Origin: JAUWMI01 sp964454265
Lineage (GTDB): Bacteria; Sumerlaeota; Sumerlaeia; MWCT01; JAUWMI01
Reading direction: 5' to 3'
Assembly: GCA_964454265.1 (NCBI GenBank)
Contig: CAYVXD010000128.1
Coordinates: forward strand, 1-11,943
Length of the DNA: 11,943 nt
In this document: positions 5,434 through 11,943 of the stretch, piece by piece
How the letters are laid out: the number at the start of each line of letters is the position of its first letter
Numbering within the stretch: position 1 is the stretch's first letter
Program-made: the position numbers and the translations under genes
Notes under the pieces: generated by a model
What the model was told of the DNA's origin: nothing
Databases searched by the model: none
Seen by the model: only the letters and a program-made list of their open reading frames with translations

Positions 5434-8073
5434 TCAGCGAATTTCGTCCTGTTCGATGCCGACGAAGTCAGTGAAGCGCTTGCGGCGTTCCCAGATCTTA
5501 AGAGTTGCAGGGAGAATGGTGAGAGCGGCGATAAGGCAGAAGCTGACGCCTAGGATAGAGAGGATGCCCATTTCGCGAATGCCGCGAAAACTGGCAAAAG
5601 CAAGGGAGCCGAAGCCAATAATGGTGGTGAGAGATGTAATGACAACGGCGCGGCCTGTGTTTTCGATGGTGGTGAGGAGATGATCGCTATTTTTTCTGTG
5701 TTGAGGGTCGGCATCTTGTGCCATGGCTGCGTAGTAGCGCTGGAGGAGATGGATGCCACTATCAACGCCGATGCCGATAATCATGGGCACGACAATGATG
5801 TTAAGAAAGTTCATCTGAATGCCAAGGATATGCATGGAGCCGAGCATCCAGAGAGACCCACATAGCACAGGAATAAGGGAGAGAATAGCGCGTGAAAGGC
5901 TGCGGAAGTGGAAGAGGAGGATAAGCAGGACGCTGAGTGTGACGACGATGACAATGTAGGCAAGATCCTTCTTGACGACCTTTTCGAGTTCTCTGGCGAT
6001 AATGGCAACGCCGGTGAAGTCAATGTGGCCGACGTCCTTTTTAAGGGAGTGAAGGAATTCGGTTGGCACGGCTTGGTGCCAGGTGCCGGAAGGGGGATAG
6101 ATGTGAGTAACGATGCGATAGCCTCTAGAGGAGCGGTGCATGTATTTCCATACGAGGCGTTTGAAAATGGGGCTATTAACGGAGCCGAATTCGACAAAGT
6201 TCTCCTGGCGGGCGTGTTGCTGGAGTGAGAGCAGACGTTCGAGAAAGGGTTGGAAAGTTTCGGGGGTAAAACTGAGTTTGCGGCCTTGGCTCAGCACGGT
6301 ATGTTCGAGGGCATCAATGTCAAGTGAGAGGATGAGCTGCTGAGAGCGCTGCTGTGTTTTTATGGAGGGGAGGAAGGTGCGCAGAGAGTCGCAGGAGAGG
6401 ATGTCGTAGGTACCATGGGCTTCTTCGATGTTGTCATAGAGGGCATCGTTTTTTTCGAGAGCCTCTTGAACGGAGCTGCCGGAAACGATGGCTATGACTT
6501 GGTTAGAGGGGAGTTCGAAGTGACGTTCGAGGCGATCGCGCAGGCGTAGATATTTAGGTGAGGGCTGCCGCAAGGCGCGGAAGTCTTCGTTAAAGGAGAC
6601 GGAGAGAGCATGGAATGCGAGGTAGGTAGTGATGATAAGGCCGAGGGCGATGGTGGAGCGGGGATAGGTTAGGACGACGTGAGCGACGTGGCGCAGGCCA
6701 AGGCCTGTGAGTGGGGAGCGGCTGAGTTTAGCCTGGGCGTGGCGTGCGCGGATGGTCATCAGTGCCGGAAGGACAAGGTAAATAGAGAGGAGGCAGCAAA
6801 GGATACCACTGCCAGCGACGAACCCGAGTTCCTGAAAGCCTTTGAAAGAAGCGAAAAGCAGGCCATAGAAGGCAACGGCTGTGGTGATGGCACCGGTGAA
6901 GATTCCTTCGCCGGTTTCGACGATAGCGGTTTTCAGGGCAAGGAAAGCATCGCCGCTGATCTTTAGCTCTTCAATAAAACGATTGTAAATGTGAATAGCG
7001 AAGTCAATACCGAGGCCAATGAGCACAGCGCCAAAGGCGAAAGTCACAATAGTCAGACGGCCGATGCAGAGGCTGGTGAGGCCGAGGGTCCAGAGGATGC
7101 CGACAATAAGGGGTAGGCCCACAAAGTAGATGGCATCGAGGCGACGGAAGACGAGGATGAAGAGCGCAAGCACGCAGATAAAGGAGGTGGTAAGGGTATT
7201 GTAAAGGTCTTTACGGATCATGCGGGCGTCGTTGAGGGCCTCGGGATGGCTGCCAACGAAGCTGATGCGAATCTGGCTGTCTTGGACGGGGGCGCTCCGT
7301 GACCTGCGCGCGCCGTTGTCTTCTTCGGAATCCATGAATGAGGGAAGGCGTTTCTGGATGGTGTCCCTGGTCTGATTGAGGAATTTCATGAGTTTTGCGG
7401 TGAAGACGAGGTCGGAGGAGGGCTTGCGCGGTTTAAGTACCATGAGAAGCATTTTGCCATCGGAGGAAAGGAAGTAGCCCTGGCGGAGGTTCAGTTTAGT
7501 GGGGCCACGACTATGAACGAGGCGCTGGCGAATAATATAAGAAATATTGAGCGGATCGGCGAGGAGGTTTTCGCGGATTTTGGGAGTAGTGGGGGTGAGC
7601 AGGCGATGTTTGAGGCGGACGAGTTGACGATAAATTTCATCTGAATGGAGTTTTTCGGTGATTTTGGTCCAGTCGGAATCAGTGAGGAGGGAGACGATGC
7701 GTTCGTCGGCATTCTGGAGATAGAAGTCTTTTGCCTCAGGGTCGAGTTTGTAATCCACGGTGGAAATGAACTCAGTGTTGTCAATGGCGCGTGCAAATGT
7801 CTTAGCGGCATGGATAAGTGCGGGTTCCTGGTGAGGCTTAGAGGCTTCCACCACGGCGAGCATATAGTCAAAGGCGCCGAAATCGCGGAGCGCATTGCGG
7901 AAGGTAATGGCGGCCGGGGATTCTTCAGGCAAGAGGGCCACCATATCGGTTTCGATATGGAGCGAGAGCAGAGCGACGATGGCACAGATGGTAAGAATTG
8001 CAACGACGCAAAGCACAACGCACGGGGCGTTATAGGTGACGGTGGCGATAAGTTTGAGGAATGCGCGGCGCAT
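5434..8073 (-). CDS. MMPL/RND-superfamily exporter (HpnN-like)
   Basis: This 879-residue inner-membrane protein has the duplicated layout of the MMPL branch of RND transporters. It has TM1 at about 15-39 and a periplasmic domain to about 290. A first bundle of membrane segments at 293-440 has GLGIDFAIHIYNR (353-365). After TM7 (about 473-491) comes a second periplasmic domain and a second bundle (703-858) with GIGVDSGIHLLQRY (767-780). The acidic residues D357 and D771 sit in the family's proton-relay position in TM4 and TM10. Substrates of this branch are typically lipids or hydrophobic molecules (HpnN carries hopanoids); none can be assigned here because no hopanoid or lipid genes are nearby. 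The ATG follows the stop of the LolA-like lipoprotein gene by a single base (TAATATG on the coding strand), so the two are translationally coupled. Residues 250-264 form an unusual insert rich in Arg, Ser and Ala, described separately as a palindromic insertion. Confidence 0.92.
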   Translation of the reverse strand: MRRAFLKLIATVTYNAPCVVLCVVAILTICAIVALLSLHIETDMVALLPEESPAAITFRNALRDFGAFDYMLAVVEASKPHQEPALIHAAKTFARAIDNTEFISTVDYKLDPEAKDFYLQNADERIVSLLTDSDWTKITEKLHSDEIYRQLVRLKHRLLTPTTPKIRENLLADPLNISYIIRQRLVHSRGPTKLNLRQGYFLSSDGKMLLMVLKPRKPSSDLVFTAKLMKFLNQTRDTIQKRLPSFMDSEEDNGARRSRSAPVQDSQIRISFVGSHPEALNDARMIRKDLYNTLTTSFICVLALFILVFRRLDAIYFVGLPLIVGILWTLGLTSLCIGRLTIVTFAFGAVLIGLGIDFAIHIYNRFIEELKISGDAFLALKTAIVETGEGIFTGAITTAVAFYGLLFASFKGFQELGFVAGSGILCCLLSIYLVLPALMTIRARHAQAKLSRSPLTGLGLRHVAHVVLTYPRSTIALGLIITTYLAFHALSVSFNEDFRALRQPSPKYLRLRDRLERHFELPSNQVIAIVSGSSVQEALEKNDALYDNIEEAHGTYDILSCDSLRTFLPSIKTQQRSQQLILSLDIDALEHTVLSQGRKLSFTPETFQPFLERLLSLQQHARQENFVEFGSVNSPIFKRLVWKYMHRSSRGYRIVTHIYPPSGTWHQAVPTEFLHSLKKDVGHIDFTGVAIIARELEKVVKKDLAYIVIVVTLSVLLILLFHFRSLSRAILSLIPVLCGSLWMLGSMHILGIQMNFLNIIVVPMIIGIGVDSGIHLLQRYYAAMAQDADPQHRKNSDHLLTTIENTGRAVVITSLTTIIGFGSLAFASFRGIREMGILSILGVSFCLIAALTILPATLKIWERRKRFTDFVGIEQDEIR
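7284..7327. repeat. Candidate in-frame palindromic insert E3 in the exporter gene
   Basis: This GC-rich segment encodes exporter residues 250-264 (EEDNGARRSRSAPVQ). It contains the inverted pair GGCGC (7291-7295) and GCGCC (7310-7314). Aligned in protein frame with the inserts in the neighbouring lipoprotein gene, it keeps E-x-[SN]-x-A and the later P-V of insert E2 (QEGSRALTSLRLPV). At DNA level the end ...GTTGTCTTCTTCGG resembles ...CTGCCTTCTTGCG of E2. The similarity is weaker than that between E1 and E2. Confidence 0.35.
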
Positions 8074-8074
8074 A

Positions 8075-9020
8075 TTAAGACGTCCGTTTCAATAATGCTT
8101 CGAGGGGATACTCCTGGATAGAATATTGTGGAGGGAAGCGAAAGACTGCGGGCTGAAGTGGCGGATTGATTTTATATTTCAGAACCCTGGCTGTCATGGT
8201 CGCCTGAGATTCGATGAAATGAACGGTCATTTTGGTTGGGAGGAGGTGGCCATCGAAGAGCTCGTATTGGTGGTAGGTAACGTCGAGGGCAAGGCGCTTG
8301 TTTGAGTCATAGAGGGCGACGCGGTCAATCAGGAGGTCGGTTTTGCGCATGACGAAGACCTGTTTTGCATTGTCAGTGAGTGTGCGGATGAAGACGTAAT
8401 GGCCGGGAAGTGTAGCGATGCGGTTCCGGACTGGCAACCTCAGGGACGTTAGCGCCCTACTGCCTTCTTGCGTGGCGCTGCCTTCAGCCTCAAGGCGGGT
8501 TTTCTGAAGCACGTTAGTGATGGTGCGTTCGATTTCAAGAGCGTGCGCGATGTCGGTGGGATTGATGCCGAAAAACAGGGCTGGATGCCTGCGTAAGGTC
8601 TGGGGTGTTCCGGAATAGAGTTCACGGTCTTTGTTGAGATAAACCTGGACGCGGTCGGGGAGTGCGAGACATTCGAAGAGCGTGGAAGTGATGGTGCGAT
8701 AACCCCGGAGGCGTAGCTTGCCCGCCCAACTGTTTTCTTGCGTGGCGGGTTTATCGGGTATCTGATAAAGAAGTGTGGCTTCAAAGAACTTCTTACCTTT
8801 AATATTNNNNNNNNNNNNNNNNNNNNNNNNNNNNNNNNNNNNNNNNNNNNNNNNNNNNNNNNNNNNNNNNNNNNNNNNNNNNNNNNNNNNNNNNNNNNNN
8901 NNNNNNCTTGAGTGGATTAATCGGAGCGCGACCAGGCTGAATGATTGAGCAAGAGCAGAGGATGGCCGTGAGAAAAGCAAGCAGGCCAATAGAGGCGAAC
9001 TGCGAACGGCAGCGGAACAT
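8075..9020 (-). CDS. LolA-like outer-membrane lipoprotein-sorting protein, interrupted by gap
   Basis: The start at 9020 gives a classic lipoprotein signal: MFRC, then a hydrophobic stretch (LLAFLTAIL), then the lipobox LCSC, so the mature protein would be acylated on that second cysteine. AAAGGG on the coding strand (9034-9029) lies eight bases upstream of the ATG. The sequence then enters 100 N and resumes in another frame until the stop at 8075. Because 100 N is a placeholder length, the frame change is most simply an assembly artefact and one gene is inferred. The C-terminal part (TDLLIDRVALYDSN, then HQYELFDGHLLPTKM) resembles the beta-strand pattern of the LolA/LppX-type fold that shields acyl chains. 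Together with the coupled MMPL exporter it probably handles a lipid or lipoprotein in the periplasm. Two similar inserts with ATQE (coding bases near 8740 and 8470) interrupt the domain. The true length and any second defect in the gap cannot be known. Confidence 0.78.
8433..8477. repeat. In-frame palindromic insert E2 in the lipoprotein gene
   Basis: On the + strand, GGCA (8433-8436) pairs with TGCC (8461-8464), and inside it AGGGACG (8442-8448) pairs with CGCCCT (8453-8458) around TTAG, giving a bulged hairpin. On the coding strand it encodes ATQEGSRALTSLRLPV in frame. Its right end TGCCTTCTTGCGTGGCG (8461-8477) matches insert E1 at 15 of 17 bases. CTGCCTTC is repeated directly at 8460-8467 and 8478-8485. 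Confidence 0.6.
8701..8747. repeat. In-frame palindromic insert E1 in the lipoprotein gene
   Basis: The right end TGTTTTCTTGCGTGGCG (8731-8747) matches E2 at 15 of 17 bases, and the ten bases before it match at 7 of 10. The left part AACCCCGGAGGCG is similar to E2 with gaps. The coding strand reads ATQENSWAGKLRLRG in the same frame as E2. GGCG (8710-8713) and CGCC (8723-8726) can pair. Confidence 0.55.
8807..8906. other. Assembly gap of exactly 100 N
   Basis: A run of 100 N lies inside the lipoprotein gene. The round number indicates a scaffold gap of unknown real length. The reading frame differs on its two sides, consistent with the missing length not being a multiple that preserves frame. 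Confidence 0.98.
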
Positions 9021-9062
9021 GAGGATTGCCCTTTAAAGAGACTCCACTAAAATTAAATATTT

Positions 9063-9144
9063 AACCACTACGACACAACGTACACGACAAAAGAATTAGC
9101 AGTACACTTTTAACATAGTACACGTCGTGCCGTTGTGGTTTGAT
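9063..9144. repeat. Period-8 inverted repeat, copy E
   Basis: The left arm (9063-9088) is identical over 26 bases to that of copy D at 4964-4989, and the right arm (9124-9144) differs from copy D's by one base. The spacer (9089-9123) is AT-rich and unrelated to that of copy D. It stands upstream of the lipoprotein-exporter operon on the minus strand, in the region where its promoter should be. On the + strand the right arm runs into six T, so it could also terminate + strand transcription, though no + gene ends here. Confidence 0.8.
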
Positions 9145-9821
9145 TTTTTATGTGCTCTAAATACAAATTTGAGCATTACACTAAGGGTTGCTCTTGTGAA
9201 CGCACAGTTCACACCATATTCGCGCTATTTCGCAAAAGTCAAGCTCTTGTTCAGGCGATGCGACGGAAGTTATTGAGGAAACGCGCTTCCGTGTGGGGAA
9301 AAAGAAAGATCTTGCAGAGCGAAAAGCATGGAATCTGCCGCAAGTAAATCGCTCCTATTATAGTTTGGGCATCGTAAGGCAGGTATTTATAAACCAGTAA
9401 ACGTAATAATGAAATGGTGTTTCAGCAACTGAAAGTCTTGGCATGCGCATGGACAGAAAGATGGAAGGAATGTTTCGCCGAAATAAGAGCACTGGTCACC
9501 CGAGCGGTTCGAAATCAATTCTCGGATCACTTGAAAAGCACCTGGGTATTCGCTTGCACCTGAAGGCCGATGTCGTAAACCTTGGGTGTTGTATAATGTA
9601 TAAAGAATAACCTATCCCCGATTTCCCCCATATCTTTGGACATTGGAAGATTGAGATGCGACAATCGGAGTGAAGGGTTGCCGGTGAGGATCCGGGGCGG
9701 GGGCGTTCGGCATTTTGACAATTGACTTGAAGACATTGTTCATCTAAGAAAGATTGCTTAAATGTTGGTAAACAATCAGAGAACGGTCTAAAATTTCCAT
9801 CAGTTATAGTGTGGGCCAACT
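9145..9821. other. Long region without a recognisable gene
   Basis: Only short frames occur in these 677 bases. The most protein-like is ATG 9414 to TGA 9563, 49 codons, beginning MVFQQLKVLACAWTERWKE, with no ribosome-binding site. Another is an unstarted frame 9200-9403 containing EVIEETRFRVGKKKDLAE. Both may be eroded remains of former genes, but no family is recognised in either. Confidence 0.4.
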
Positions 9822-9962
9822 GTGAATTTAAATCACAAAGGCGATTTCAAGGTAGATTTTGAGTCGAATAAACAGCTCATTTTTTTGCCATCTATACTGA
9901 TATCGTGTATGGGTAGAACTAAGAAAGGACTCAGAAAAAAAATCGCAAAAGATCTCTCAGAA

Positions 9963-9974
9963 AGAGGTAAGAAA
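9963..9974 (+). promoter_or_regulatory. Ribosome-binding site that fixes the pckG start
   Basis: AGAGGT (9963-9968) lies six bases before the ATG at 9975, a near-ideal Shine-Dalgarno arrangement. No such site precedes the in-frame GTG at 9822 or the ATG at 9909. Confidence 0.7.
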
Positions 9975-11852
9975 ATGAAAAAAGAGCATGCCAAAATCCT
10001 CCGACTCAAATTGAAAGAAGATGACTTGCACAAACTGGAAAAGATTCCAAACCCAAGGCTACATCGGTTCGTCACGGACGCCGTCGTACTTTGTAATCCT
10101 GATTCGGTGTTTGTGTGTACCGACTCTCCGGCAGACATAGAATACGTTCGCAAAAGGGCTGTTGAGACTGGAGAAGAGAAATCTCTCAAGATGGAAGGGC
10201 ATACCGTGCATTTTGACGGCTACTACGACCAGGCCCGAGATAAGGCAAATACAAAGTATCTGGTACCACGAGGACTTGATTTGGGGACAAACATAAATTC
10301 TATCGATCGAAAGAAGGGGTTGGCCGAGATACGAGGTATTCTCAAAAACATCATGGTTGGAAAGGAAATGATAGTACGGTTTTTTACTCTCGGGCCGACA
10401 AACTCGATCTTTTCGATATCTGCGGTTCAGCTCACTGATTCAGCCTACGTTGCTCACAGTGAAGATCTGCTCTATCGTCCCGGCTACGGACAGTTCAAAC
10501 AGCTCGGCGAATCAGATGATTTCTTCGCGGTCCTTCATTCAGCCGGGGAAACCGAAAATAATGTCAGTATCAACATAGACCAGAGACGAATATACATTGA
10601 TGTCGAAGAGGAGGTTGTCTACAGCGTCAATACTCAGTATGCAGGCAATACGGTTGGATTTAAAAAGTTGTCCTTGCGTCTAACAATTCGGAAGGCGGAT
10701 CGAGAAAGTTGGCTTGCCGAACATATGCTTGTTATGGGGATTCGTGGCCCTGATGGTCGCACAACGTATTTCACAGGCGGGTTCCCCAGCTTTTGCGGAA
10801 AGACGTCCACCGCGATGGTTCCCGGTGAAAGCATCGTTGGAGACGATATTGCTTACCTGAGAAGAATTAGGGGGCGGGTTCATGCTGTGAATGTCGAATG
10901 CGGAGTATTTGGTATTATCCAGGACATAAATCCTGATAGTGACCCGACTATATGGAAATTGCTCACAAGTCCAGAGGAAATCATCTTCTCAAATGTTCTT
11001 GATGTTGATGGTGTGCCATATTGGGTAGGTGATGGGCGTAAACATCCTGAAAGGGGTAGTAACTACGCGGGGGCTTGGTATCGCGGAATGAAGGACAAAG
11101 AGGGTAATGAAATCGCTGCTTCCCACAAGAATGCCCGGTACTGTGTCAGACTAAGCAATTTTCCAAACCTCGATAAACTGGCGGATGATGCCAAGGGTGT
11201 CCCGATTGGGGGCCTCGTCTATGGCGGTCGTGACGGCGATACGTGGGTTCCCGTGCAGGAGTCTTTCAGCTGGGGACACGGAGTGGTTACAATGGGTGCG
11301 AGCCTGGAGTCGGAAACCACAGCAGCTACACTCGGGCAAGAGGGGATCCGCAGCTTTCAACCGATGTCCAACCTTGATTTTCTCTCCATTCCCCTGGGAC
11401 GATACATTCAGAACCATATAATGTTTGGTATCGGCTTACAACATCCGCCCGTGATTTTTGCGGTAAACTACTTTCTTAAAGACAAGAAGGGAAAATATCT
11501 CAACGGAATAAAAGACAAATATGTCTGGTTGAAATGGATGGAGCTTCGTGTGCATGGTGATGTACCGGCTATTGCGACACCTACTGGCTTCATTCCTCAA
11601 TTCCGAGACTTGGTGAAACTTTTCAAGCAAGTGCTTGCTAAGGACTACTCAGAAAAAGAATACGTTGAACAGTTCACGCTCCGTATTCCTGAAATCCTCA
11701 AAAAAATCATCAGGATTGAAAAAATATATCGAACAGGGATTATGGATTCTCCTCATATATTTTTTGATATACTTCATGAACAGCGTCAGCGTCTTCGCGA
11801 AGCCAGAGAAAAATATGGGGAGTACATATCCCCATTCAAATTCCTGGAATAA
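9975..11852 (+). CDS. pckG: Phosphoenolpyruvate carboxykinase (GTP)
   Basis: The enzyme converts oxaloacetate and GTP to phosphoenolpyruvate, CO2 and GDP, the entry step of gluconeogenesis, and can run in reverse to fix CO2. From the ATG at 9975 it has 625 residues, the normal size for the GTP class; the longest open frame from GTG 9822 would add 51 residues with no homologous counterpart. Active-site elements visible are the tyrosine-glycine stretch YAGNTVGFKK (222-231) for the metal lysine and H250 in AEHMLVMG. The P-loop PSFCGKTST (271-279) has the reactive cysteine C274, and the metal-binding VGDD (288-291) follows. R388 and GGR419 are the other substrate arginines. The omega-loop lid region SWGHGVV...ESETTAA is at 432-450. 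Sequence details diverge from animal enzymes (FPSACGKTNLAM), nearer to archaeal-type members, though no comparison was run. It is a single gene with its own terminator and no metabolic partners nearby. Confidence 0.94.
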   Translation: MKKEHAKILRLKLKEDDLHKLEKIPNPRLHRFVTDAVVLCNPDSVFVCTDSPADIEYVRKRAVETGEEKSLKMEGHTVHFDGYYDQARDKANTKYLVPRGLDLGTNINSIDRKKGLAEIRGILKNIMVGKEMIVRFFTLGPTNSIFSISAVQLTDSAYVAHSEDLLYRPGYGQFKQLGESDDFFAVLHSAGETENNVSINIDQRRIYIDVEEEVVYSVNTQYAGNTVGFKKLSLRLTIRKADRESWLAEHMLVMGIRGPDGRTTYFTGGFPSFCGKTSTAMVPGESIVGDDIAYLRRIRGRVHAVNVECGVFGIIQDINPDSDPTIWKLLTSPEEIIFSNVLDVDGVPYWVGDGRKHPERGSNYAGAWYRGMKDKEGNEIAASHKNARYCVRLSNFPNLDKLADDAKGVPIGGLVYGGRDGDTWVPVQESFSWGHGVVTMGASLESETTAATLGQEGIRSFQPMSNLDFLSIPLGRYIQNHIMFGIGLQHPPVIFAVNYFLKDKKGKYLNGIKDKYVWLKWMELRVHGDVPAIATPTGFIPQFRDLVKLFKQVLAKDYSEKEYVEQFTLRIPEILKKIIRIEKIYRTGIMDSPHIFFDILHEQRQRLREAREKYGEYISPFKFLE

Positions 11853-11892
11853 GCCTCTTTAAAAGAGAACTGTCGTTTTATAAGGCTTTTTC
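11853..11892 (+). terminator. Probable terminator of pckG
   Basis: Immediately after the TAA, GCCT...TAAAA (11853-11864) pairs with TTTTA...AGGC (11876-11886), with small internal mismatches and an 11-base loop, followed by five T. The position and T tract fit a Rho-independent terminator; the stem is partly AT pairs, so it may be weak. Confidence 0.55.
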
Positions 11893-11943
11893 TCAAATGA
11901 GTTACCATTTTGGGAGAGATAATCCCTACGCACAAGGCGCATT

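Noticed and set aside
9150..9347. 65-codon open frame on the plus strand
   Set aside because: It starts in the tail of the repeat, lacks a ribosome-binding site and has a basic, featureless composition; a competing frame in the same stretch looks equally plausible.
9722..9750. Possible pckG promoter (TTGACT, 17 bases, TAAGAA)
   Set aside because: The -10 matches consensus at only three positions and lies about 225 bases before the start codon.
11921..11943. Possible further repeat copy at the window edge (ACGCACAAGGCGCATT)
   Set aside because: It resembles the small palindrome at 4946-4962 only loosely and is cut off by the window end.

Overview
The window is a piece of a bacterial chromosome, most likely from a metagenome assembly, because it contains a run of exactly 100 N (8807-8906) of the kind used as a scaffold placeholder. 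A lipoprotein signal peptide, a LolA-like periplasmic fold and an RND/MMPL exporter point to a diderm (outer-membrane) bacterium. The sequence does not allow a phylum to be named. GC content is mosaic: the argG line at 1261-1320 is 63% GC, while the radical-SAM line at 4141-4200 is 37%.

Layout. (1) 1-842: no intact gene. It holds a stack of palindromic repeats of two families and possibly a 17-codon stump of a glycosyltransferase gene. (2) 867-2881: argG (argininosuccinate synthase), then 44 bases later an SDR oxidoreductase of the FabG type, both on +. (3) 2882-3194: intergenic. (4) 3195-4814: an AT-rich B12-binding radical-SAM protein of unknown substrate, on +. (5) 4815-5433: three inverted-repeat elements with palindromes nested inside them. 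(6) 9020 down to 5434 on -: a two-gene operon of a LolA-like lipoprotein (broken by the N gap) and an 879-residue MMPL/RND exporter, separated by one base. (7) 9063-9144: a second copy of the repeat found at 4964-5086. (8) 9145-9974: no recognisable gene. (9) 9975-11852: GTP-type phosphoenolpyruvate carboxykinase on +, with its own ribosome-binding site and a probable terminator.

How the genes relate. The lipoprotein and exporter clearly form one functional unit, probably moving a lipid or lipoprotein between the inner and outer membranes. ArgG (arginine synthesis) and PEPCK (gluconeogenesis) are housekeeping enzymes with no evident link to their neighbours. No defence system, secondary-metabolite cluster or mobile element with a transposase is present.

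The most unusual signal is in the repeats. Three short GC-rich palindromic segments lie inside the coding sequence of the lipoprotein (two) and the exporter (one). All are read in the same frame and look like in-frame palindromic insertions. Around the genes there is a hairpin family built on an 8-base period (CAC-nnnn-G type units), whose two arms vary together from copy to copy, and a family of GTAGGGGC...GCCCCTAC palindromes, some nested inside larger inverted repeats.
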